This document shows positions 54,848 through 64,000 of a stretch of 64,000 nt of DNA, one piece after another. Made by a program: the position numbers and the translations under genes. The stretch is from Terebella lapidaria. Lineage: Eukaryota; Annelida; Polychaeta; Terebellida; Terebellidae. Where the stretch lies: NCBI GenBank assembly GCA_949152475.1, contig OX424570.1, forward strand, positions 18,224,694 through 18,288,693. The letters run 5' to 3'. Position 1 is the first letter of the stretch; every line of letters starts with the position of its first letter. The notes under the pieces are model-generated. The model was given only the letters and a program-made list of their open reading frames with translations, ran no database searches and was not told the origin of the DNA.

Positions 54848-57660
54848 TAGACGTCAAGGCCTAAAGATGCCTTGGAGGCATTTCGGTGTGATGAATAATT
54901 TATAATACTAGATATCGACGAAAATGAAAAATGTCGACAAATTTCGGGTCAAGGTCAAAGTTCATCCATAATACCCGCTAGACATGTTTGTCTAGGGCGA
55001 CGAGTCCGAAAATACCATCCGTTTCGCTCTACGACGCACCGTTTCCGAGATATCGACGAAAACAAAAACTGCCGACTCGGCAAAAAAATTTCGGGTCAAG
55101 GTCAAAGTTAATCCATAATACCCCTTAGACATGTTTGTCTAGGGCGACGAGTCCGAAAGTAACGTCCGTTTCGCTCTACGACGCACCGTTTCCGAGATAT
55201 CGACGAAAACGAAAAATGCCGACTCGGCAAAAAAATTTCGGGTCAAGGTCAAAGTTCATCAATAATTCCCCTTAGACATGTTTGTCTAGTGCGACGAGTC
55301 CGAAAATAACGTCCGTTTCGCTCTACGACGCACCGTTTCCGAGATATCGACGAAAACGAAAAATGCCGACTCGGCAAAAAAATTTCGGGTCAGATCAAAG
55401 TTCATCAATAATTCCCCTTAGACATGTTTGTCTAGTGCGACGAGTACGAAAATAACGTCCGTTTCGCTCTACGACGCACCGTTTCCGAGATATCGACGAA
55501 AACGAAAAATGCCGACTCGGCAAAAAAATTTCGGGTCAAGGTCAAAGTTCATCCATAATACCCCTTAGACATGTTTGTCTAGTGCGACGAGTCCGAAAAT
55601 AACGTCCGTTTCGCTCTACGACGCACCGTTTCCGAGATATCGACGAAAACGAAAAATGCCGACTCGGCAAAAAAATTTCGGGTCAAGGTCAAAGTTCATC
55701 CATAATACCCCTTAGACATGTTTGTCTAGTGCGACGAGTCCGAAAATAACGTCCGTTTCGCTCTACGACACACCGTTTCCGAGATAACGACGAAAACGAA
55801 AAATGCCGACTCGGCAAAAAAATTTCGGGTCAAGGTCAAAGTTCATCAATAATACCCCTTAGACATGTTTGTCTAGTGCGACGAGTCCGAAAATAACGTC
55901 CGTTTCGCTCTACGACGCACCGTTTCCGAGATATCGACGAAAAAGAAAAATGCCGACTCGGCAAAAAAATTTCGGGTCAAGGTCAAAGTTCATCCATAAT
56001 ACCCCGTAGACATGTTTGTCTAGTGCGACGAGTCCGAAAATAACGTCCGTTTCGCTCTACGACGCACCGTTTCCGAGATAACGACGAAAACGAAAAATGC
56101 CGACTCGGCAAAAAAATTTCGGGTCAAGGTCAAAGTTCATCAATAATACCCCTTAGACATGTTTGTCTAGTGCGACGAGTCCGAAAATAACGTCCGTTTC
56201 GCTCTACGACGCACCGTTTCCGAGATATCGACGAAAAAGAAAAATGCCGACTCGGCAAAAAAATTTCGGGTCAAGGTCAAAGTTCATCCATAATTCCCCG
56301 TAGACATGCTCTACGACGCACCGTTTCCGAGATATCGACGAAAACGAAAAATGCCGACTCGGCAAAAAAATTTCAGGTCAAGGTCAAAGTTCATCAATAA
56401 TTCCCCGTAGACATGTTTGTCTAGTGTGACGAGTCCAAAAATAACGTCCGTTTCGCTCTACGACGCACCGTTTCCGAGATATCGACGAAAACGAAAAATG
56501 CCGACTCGGCAAAAAAATTTCGGGTCAAGGTCAAAGTTCATCCATAATACCCCTTAGACATGTTTGTCTAGTGCGACGAGTCCGAAAATAACGTCCGTTT
56601 CGCTCTACGACGCACCGTTTCCGAGATATCGACGAAAACGAAAAATGCCGACTCGGCAAAAAAATTTCGGGTCAAGGTCAAAGTTCATCCATAATACCCC
56701 TTAGACATGTTTGTCTAGTGCGACGAGTCCGAAAATAACGTCCGTTTCGCTCTACGACGCACCGTTTCCGAGATATCGACGAAAACGAAAAATGCCGACT
56801 CGGCAAAAAAATTTCGGGTCAAGGTCAAAGTTCATCCATAATACCCCTTAGACATGTTTGTCTAGGGCGACGAGTCCGAAAATAACGTCCGTTTCGCTCT
56901 ACGATGCACCGTTTCCGAGATATGCAGGATGAATCAAGGATGACTCAGCAAAAAATTATTTCGACCTCTAGGTCAAAGGTCGTTTGAGGTATCGATCCCA
57001 AAATCAATAGGGTTCTTCCCTGGTGATATATAAACCTCCGTGCAAAATTCTGCAACTATTGCCTGAATATTTTTTGAGTTATCGTCCGGAAACCAAGTTC
57101 CTCGATTTCATCCTCACGGACCTCACGGACCTCGGAGCCGGATCAAAAAAAAAAGTACACCCTAGAGATGTTTGTCTAGGGCGACGAGTCCGAAAATAAC
57201 GTCCGTTTCGCTCTACGACGCACGGTTTCCGAGATATGCAGGAAGCCTCAAGGATGAATCAGCAAAAAATTATTTTGACCTCTAGGTCAAAGGTCGTTTG
57301 ACGGATCGATCCCAAAATCAATAGGGTTCTTCCCTGGTGGCAAATGAACCTCCATGCAGAGTTCTGCAACTATTGCATAAATATTTTTCCAGTTATCGTC
57401 CGGAAACCAAGTCTTAAAATTAGCCTTGATTTCATCCTCACGGACCTCACGGACCTCCGATCCGGCTCAAAAAGAATAGGGTTCTTCCTCATATCATTTC
57501 TGACTTGCGGTGAAAATTTGACAAGGATCCGTCAAGGCAATCTAAAGTTATCGTCCGGAAACCAAAAGTGGCGGAAGAAGAAAAAAAAAGAAAAAAAAAA
57601 AAAAAAAAAAAAAAAAAATTCTGCTAAAACCATAAAGGCATTTCTGCCGAAATGCCTTAA
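54848..57660 (+). mobile_element. 147-bp-repeat element ('X'), copy 1, in intron
   Basis: It starts ctagacgtcaaggcctaaag with aggcatttcgg and ends, after a poly(A) tract, ggcatttctgccgaaatgcc (partly inverted ends). Order: start block, about 13-14 tandem 147-bp units, a unique tail with ctcacggacctcacggacct and gttatcgtccggaaaccaa, the A tract, then the end. No transposase is seen. It sits between cassettes 1 and 2 of the zinc-finger gene. Confidence 0.7.
54920..56930 (+). repeat. 147-bp tandem array
   Basis: gccgactcggcaaaaaaatt recurs at 55218, 55365, 55511 and 55658, a period of 146-147 bp. Units are more than 95 percent alike by eye. One unit near 56305 is internally deleted. Each unit has gccgactcggc, tcaaggtcaaagttcatc, tagacatgtttgtcta and caccgtttccgagatatcga. 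Confidence 0.95.
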
Positions 57661-58058
57661 TTATACATATATTATGATATTCCCAACAGAAGTAAGTTCC
57701 GCGGATACTTTGTTTATGCGATTATACGCACCACCGCCACACAGATTAATCTTCTGTTGGTGTTTACTAACAACAACCACACTGTTTCAATATAGGTAAA
57801 TTTTACTATTGTCTCTTTGTATAATTTACGCAACTTTTTATCAGAAATTAATTGTTTTATCAGCTTATCGTTTTCTGTAACTGATTAATTAGGCCTCATA
57901 TAGTGCAGTTAACTTCAGAAATAGCTTCAGAACTACATTTTTGTAAACTACATTTTTGTAATATGTTTGACTCGTATAATATTAACTACATCCAGCACAT
58001 CCATCATACATAATAAGTGTCATTGCAGTTCTGTTTCCGAACAACAATGTGAACTCAC

Positions 58059-58169
58059 AGAATAGATGTTGACTCCTTCTCGTTTCGCTTGCTTTCGTAA
58101 TCTGTCCAGCATCATCAATCGATGCCAACTTTTTCTTTTCGTTTTCGGCATATTGCTTGTTGGCTGCAA
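58059..58169 (-). CDS. Upstream exon of the large zinc-finger gene (cassette 1)
   Basis: 37 codons in phase 0 between ttttttcag and TCT|GTGAGT. It reads LQPTSNMPKTKRKSWHRLMM to GVNIYS. Very basic. Its flanks (attacacaacatcatgag and gtcattgcagttctgtttcc) match those of cassette 2. The translation start may be further right or at the internal Met. The interval 57661-58058 shows nothing else. Confidence 0.55.
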
Positions 58170-58371
58170 CTGAAAAAATATTACACAACATCATGAGATA
58201 ATTGATACATCATAATGCCACCCGAACATTTGAAGGAGCATGTAATGTTCCGAAACACTCTCTGAGAATCGCGTGAAAGCTCTCATGATCCTGAGAGAAA
58301 AACCTGCTTCTGAAGAGAAATACTTAAATACATTCCTTTTACAGAGTTGGATACAATTCAGTCAATTAATA

Positions 58372-61300
58372 CTAGACGTCAAGGCCTAAAGATGCCTTGG
58401 AGGCATTTCGGTGATAGGACTAATTCAAAATATTTAAATCATGTTTGCCATGGGCTCTACGACACATCATTTCCTAGATATGAACGAAAATGAAAAATCA
58501 GCTAAAAAACATTTCAGGTCAAGGTCAAAGTTCATCTGTTTTACCCCTTAGACAAGGTTCGTTTCGCTCTACAATGCATCGTTTCCGAGATATCGACGAA
58601 AACGAAAAATGCCGACTCGGCAAAAAATTTTTGTGTCAAGGTCAAAGTTCATCCATAATACCCTTAAGACAAGTTTGTCTAGGGCAACTGGTCTAAAAAT
58701 AACGTTTGTTTCGCTCTACGAAGCACCGGTTCCGAGATATCGATGAAAACGAAAAATGCCGACTCGGCAAAAAAAATTTCGGGTCAAAGTTCATCCATAA
58801 TACCCCTTAGACATGTTTGTCTAGGGCGACGAGTCCGAAAATAACGTCCGTTTCACTCTACGAAGCACCGTTTGCGAGATATCGATAAAAACGAAAGATA
58901 CCGACTCGGCAAAAAAATTTTGGGTCAAGGTCAAAGTTCATCCATAATACCCTCAAGACATGTTTGTCTAGGTCGACGAGTCTGAAAATAACTGAGTTTC
59001 GCTCTACGACGCACCGTTTCCAAGATATCGACGAAAACGAAAAATGTGACTCGGCGAAAAAAAATTCGGACATGAAAAATGCCGACTCGGCATAAAAATT
59101 TCGGGTCAAGGTCAAAGTTCATCAATAATATCCCCAAGACAAGTTTGTCTAGGCCGACGAGTCCGAAAATAACGTCCGTTTCGCTCTACGACGCACCGTT
59201 TCCGAGATATCGACGAAAACAAAAAATGCCGACTCGGCAAAAAAATTTCGGGTCAAGGTCAACGTTCATCAATAATATCCCCAAGACATGTTTGTCTAGG
59301 CCGATGAGTCCGAAAATAACATCCGTTTCACTCTACGAGGCACCGTTTCCGAGATATCGACGAAAATGAAAAAATGCCGACTCGGCAAAAAAATTTCAGG
59401 TCAAGGTCAAAGTTCATCCATAATACCCCTTAGACATGTTTGTCTACAGCAACGAGTCTGAAAATAACGTCCGTTTCACTCTACAATGTACCGTTTCCGA
59501 GATATGCAGGATGCCTCAAGGATGACTCAGCAAAAAACTAGACGTCAAAGCCTAAAGATGCCTTGAAGGCATTTCGGTGTTAGGACTAATTCGTAATATT
59601 TAAAACATGTTTGCCATGGGCTCTACGACACATCATTTCCTAGATATGGACGAAAATGAAAAATGCCGACTCGGCAAAAAAACATTCATCTGTTATACCC
59701 CTTCATCTGTAATACCCCTTAGACATGTTTGTCTAGAGCCACGAGTCCGAAAACAACGTCCGTTTCACTCTACAATGCACTGTTTCCGAGATATCGACGA
59801 AAACGAAAAATGCCGACTCGGCAAAAAAATTTAAGGTCAAGGTCAAAGTTCATCCATAATACCCTTAGACATGTTTGTCTAGATCGCCGAGTCCGAAAAT
59901 AACGTCCGTTTTGCTCTACGAGGTACCGATTCCGAGATATCGACGAAAACGAAAAGTGCCGACTCGGCAAAAAAATTTCGGGTCAAGGTCAAAGTTCATC
60001 CATAATACCCCTTAGACATGTTTGTCTAGTGCGACGAGTCCGAAAATAACGTCCGTTTCGCTCTACGACGCACCGTTTCCGAGATATCGACGAAAACGAA
60101 AAATGCCGACTCGGCAAAAAAATTTAAGGTCAAGGTCAAAGTTCATCCATAATACCCCTTAGACATGTTTGTCTAGGGCGACGAGTCCGAAAATAACGTC
60201 CGTTTTGCTCTATCAGGTACCGTTTCCGAGATATCGACGAAAACGAAAAATGCCGATTCGGCAAAAAATTTCGGGTCAAGGTCAAAGTTCATTCATAATA
60301 CCCTCAAGACATGTTTGTCTAGGGCGACGAGTCCGAAAATAACGTCCGTTTCGCTCTACGACGCACCGTTTCCGAGATATCGACGAAAACGAAAACTGCC
60401 AACTCGGCAAAAAAATTTCGGGTCAAGGTCAAAGTTCATCCATAATACCCCTTAGACATGTTTGTCTAGGGCGACGAGTCCGAAAATAAAGTCCGTTTCG
60501 CTCTACGACGCACCGTTTCCGAGATATCGACGAAAACGAAAAATGCCGACTCGGCAAAAAAATTTAAGGTCAAGGTCAAAGTTCATCCATAATACCCCTT
60601 AGACATGTTTGTCTAGGGCGACGAGTCCGAAAATAACGTCCGTTTTGCTCTACGAGGCACCGTTTCCGAGATATCGACGAAAACGAAAAATGCCGACTCG
60701 GCAAAAAATTTCGGGTCAAGGTCAAAGTTCATTCATAATACCCTCAAGACTTATTGTCTAGGGCGACGAGTCCGAAAATAACGTCCGTTTCGCTCTACGA
60801 CGCACCGTTTCCGAGATATCGACGAAAACGAAAACTGCCGACTCGGAAAAAAATTTCGGGTCAAGGTCAAAGTTCATCCATAATACCCCTTAGACATGTT
60901 TGACTTCGGCAACGAGTCCGAAAATAACGTCCGTTTCGCTCTACGACGCACCGTTTCCGAGATATCGACGAAAACGAAAAGTGCCGACTTGGCAAAAAAA
61001 TTTCGGGTCAAGGTCAAAGTTCATCCATAATACCCTTTCGACATGTTTGTCTAGGGCGACGAGTCCGAAAATAACGTCCGTTTCGCTCTACGATGTACCG
61101 TTTCGGAGATATGCATGATGCCTCAAGGATGACTCAGCAAAAAATTATTTCGACCTCTAGGTCAAAGGTCGTTTGAGGTATCGATCCCAAAATCAATAGG
61201 GTTCTTCCCTGGTGATATATAAACCTCCGTGCAAAATTCTGCAACTATTGCCTGAATATTTTTTGAGTTATCGTCCGGAAACCAAGTTCCTCGATTTCAT

Positions 61301-64000
61301 CCTCACGGACCTCACGGACCTCGGAGCCGGATCAAAAAAAAAAGTACACCCTAGAAATGTTTGTCTAGGGCGACGAGTCCGAAAATAACGTCCGTTTCGC
61401 TCTACGACGCACGGTTTCCGAGATATGCAGGAAGCCTCAAGGATGAATCAGCAAAAAATTATTTTGACCTCTAGGTCAAAGGTCGTTTGACGGATCGATC
61501 CCAAAATCAATAGGGTTCTTCCCTGGTGGCATATGAACCTCCATGCAGAGTTCTGCAACTATTGCATAAATATTTTTCCAGTTATCGTCCGGAAACCAAG
61601 TCTTAAAATTAGCCTTGATTTCATCCTCACGGACCTCACGGACCTCGGATCCGGCTCAAAAAGAATAGGTTCTTCCTCATATCATTTCTGACTTGCGGTG
61701 AAAATTTGACAAGGATCCGTCAAGGCAATCTAAAGTTATCGTCCGGAAACCAAAAGTGGCGGAAAAAAAAAAAAAAAAAAAAAAAAAAATTCTGCTAAAA
61801 CCATAAAGGCATTTCTGCCGAAATGCCTTAATAACGTCCGTTTCGCTCTACGACGCACCGTTTCCGAGATATCGACGAAAACGAAAAATGCCGACTCGGC
61901 AAAAAAATTTAAGGTCAAGGTCAAAGTTCATCAATAATACCCCTCAGACATGTTTGTCTAGGGCGACGAGTCCGAAAATAACGTCCGCTTCGCTCCACGA
62001 CGCACCGTTTCCGAGATATGGACGAAAACGAAAAATGCCGACTCGGCAAAAAAATTTAAGGTCAAGGACAAAGTTCATCCATAGTACCCCTTAGACATGT
62101 TTGTCTAGGGCGACAAGTCCGAAAATAACGTCCGTTTTGCTCTACGACGCACCGTTTCCAAGACATCGACGAAAACGAAAAATGCTGACTCGGCGAAAAA
62201 TTTCGGGTCAAGGTCAAAGTTCATCCATAATACCCTTTAGACATGTTTGTCTAGGGCGACGAGTGCGAAAATAACGTCCGTTTCGCTCTACGAGGCACCG
62301 TTTCCGAGATAACGACGAAAACGAAATATGCCGACTCGGTAAAAAAATTTCGGGTCAAGGTCAAAGTTCATCAATAATACCCCTTAGACATGTTTGTCTA
62401 GGGCGACGAGTCAGAAAATAACGTCCGTTTTGCTTTACGACCCACCGTTTCCGAGATATCAACGAAAACGATAAATGCTGACTCGGCAAAAAAATTTCGG
62501 GTCAAGGTCAAAGTTCATCAATAATACCCCTTAGACATGTTTGTCTAGGGCGACGAGTCCGTAAATAACGTCCGTTTTTCGCTCTACGATGCACCGTTTC
62601 CGAGATATGCAGGAAGCCTCAAGGATGAATCAGCAAAAAATTATTTTGACCTCTAGGTCAAAGGTCGTTTGACGGATCGATCCCAAAATCAATAGGGTTC
62701 TTCCCTGGTGGCATATGAACCTCCATGCAGAGTTCTGCAACTATTGCATAAATATTTTTCCAGTTATCGTCCGGAAACCAAGTCTTAAAATTAGCCTTGA
62801 TTTCATCCTCACGGACCTCACGGACCTCCGATCCGGCTCAAAAAGAATAGGGTTCTTCCTCATATAATTTCTGACTTGCGGTGAAAATTTGACAAGGATC
62901 CGTCAAGGCAATCTAAAGTTATCGTCCGGAAACCAAAAGTGGCGGAAAAAAAAAAAAAAAAAAAATTCTGCTAAAACTTAATAACGTCCGTTTCGCTCTA
63001 CGACGCACCGTTTCCGAGATATCGACGAAAACGAAAAATGCCGACTCGGCAAAAAAATTTAAGGTCAAGGTCAAAGTTCATCAATAATACCCCTCAGACA
63101 TGTTTGTCTAGGGCGACGAGTCCGAAAATAACGTCCGTTTCGCTCCACGACGCACCGTTTCCGAGATATGGACGAAAACGAAAAATGCCTACTCGGCAAA
63201 AAAATTTAAGGTCAAGGACAAAGTTCATCCATAGTACCCCTTAGACATGTTTGTCTAGGGCGACGAGTCCGAAAATAACGTCCGTTTTGCTCTACGACGC
63301 ACCGTTTCCAAGACATCGACGAAAACGAAAAATGCTGACTCGGCGAAAAATTTCGGGTCAAGGTCAAAGTTCATCCATAATACCCTTTAGACATGTTTGT
63401 CTAGGGCGACGAGTCCGAAAATAACGTCCGTTTCGCTCTACGAGGCAAAGTTTCCGAGATAACGACGAAAACGAAATATGCCGACTCGGTAAAAAAATTT
63501 CGGGTCAAGGTCAAAGTTCATCAATAATACCCCTTAGACATGTTTGTCTAGGGCGACGAGTCAGAAAATAACGTCCGTTTTGCTCTACGACCCACCGTTT
63601 CCGAGATATCAACGAAAACGATAAATGCTGACTCGGCAAAAAAATTTCGGGTCAAGGTCAAAGTTCATCAATAATACCCCTTAGACATGTTTGTCTAGGG
63701 CGACGAGTCCATAAATAACGTCCGTTTTTCACTCTACAATGCACCGTTTCCGAGATATTGACGAAAACGAAAAATGCCGACTCGGCAAAAAAATTTAAAG
63801 TCAAGGTCAAAGTTCATCCATAGTACCCCTTAGACATGTTTGACTAGGGCGACGAGTCCGAAAATAACGTCCGTTTCGCTCTACGACGCACCGTTTCTGA
63901 GATATCGACGAAAACGAAAAATGCCGACTCGGCGAAAAATTTCGGGTCAAGGTCAAAGTTCATCCATAATACCCTTTAGACATGTTTGTCTAGGGCGACG
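58372..64000 (+). mobile_element. Nested/tandem copies of element X, running off the window
   Basis: Start blocks (ctagacgtcaa(g/a)gcctaaag) occur at 58372 and 59537, so copy 2 (58372-59536) is cut short by copy 3 (59537-61832), which has its own tail and end. From about 61833 further units follow without a new start block. The tail block also occurs at 61110-61820 and 62590-62975. The whole stretch is made of 147-bp units and X tails, with no gene. Confidence 0.75.
61829..64000 (+). repeat. 1,150-bp higher-order repeat of 147-bp units plus X tail
   Basis: The block starting taataacgtccgtttcgctc at about 61829 recurs at about 62979 with an offset of 1150 bp and few differences (for example gtccgcttcgctcc versus gtccgtttcgctcc). 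The second copy runs off the window. Confidence 0.85.

Noticed and set aside
54920-56930. Regular repeats resembling a CRISPR array
   Set aside because: Units are contiguous with no unique spacers, and the sequence is clearly eukaryotic.
59079-63244. Several 60-96-codon frames reading MPTRQKNFGSRSKFI repeatedly
   Set aside because: They are translations of the 147-bp units. The frame breaks at random, has no start context and has no conservation beyond the DNA repeat.

Overview
The window is eukaryotic nuclear DNA, most likely from a marine invertebrate. Its genes are split by GT-AG introns, it has AATAAA-type poly(A) signals and animal gene families, and most of it is transposon-derived or tandem-repeat DNA. 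The many 'aaggtcaaattcaaggtca'-type and 'aaaatggccgcc'-type repeats fit invertebrate genomes in general, but the phylum cannot be fixed from this sequence.

Layout, left to right. (1) 1-6,624, minus strand: an MPND-like gene (RAMA domain, 5 coding exons visible, 3' end beyond the window), with introns filled by a repeat family. (2) 7.0-10.1 kb: a small MITE, then a TIR element carrying a 134-bp tandem array. (3) 11,032-17,828, plus strand: a complete six-exon COPS8 gene. Intron 1 holds a MULE with a perfect 8-bp target duplication, which itself holds a Tc1-type MITE. Intron 2 holds a CAC-ended element with a 5-bp target duplication. (4) 18.1-22.1 kb: TIR elements and short-motif repeats. (5) 22.4-25.4 kb: one copy of a segmental duplication, a candidate minus-strand first exon, and an intact CD225/dispanin gene. 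(6) 27,178-28,695, plus: a 15-finger C2H2 protein. (7) 29.6-32.8 kb: the second copy of the segmental duplication, opened by two independent TIR elements, one of which contains a further Tc1 derivative. (8) 33.5-35.7 kb: broken Ty3/Gypsy pol remains. (9) 36.7-42.6 kb: a nearly perfect 2.92-kb tandem duplication. (10) 42.8-46.7 kb: more TIR elements. (11) 47,748-58,169, minus: a large C2H2 gene with a 27-residue linker repeat, two Cys4 modules and three small upstream exons that look like duplicated cassettes. (12) 54.8-57.7 and 58.4-64 kb: arrays of a 147-bp repeat inside a larger element.

The host genes do not form a pathway. MPND and COPS8 are both linked to MPN/JAMM and PCI biology, but their proximity may be chance. 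The two zinc-finger genes look like paralogues. The strongest unusual signals are the nested, target-site-dated transposons, the CAC-ended elements with 5-bp duplications, the nuclear-receptor-like motifs repeated in the 134-bp and 147-bp arrays, and the exon-cassette and linker-repeat architecture of the large zinc-finger gene.
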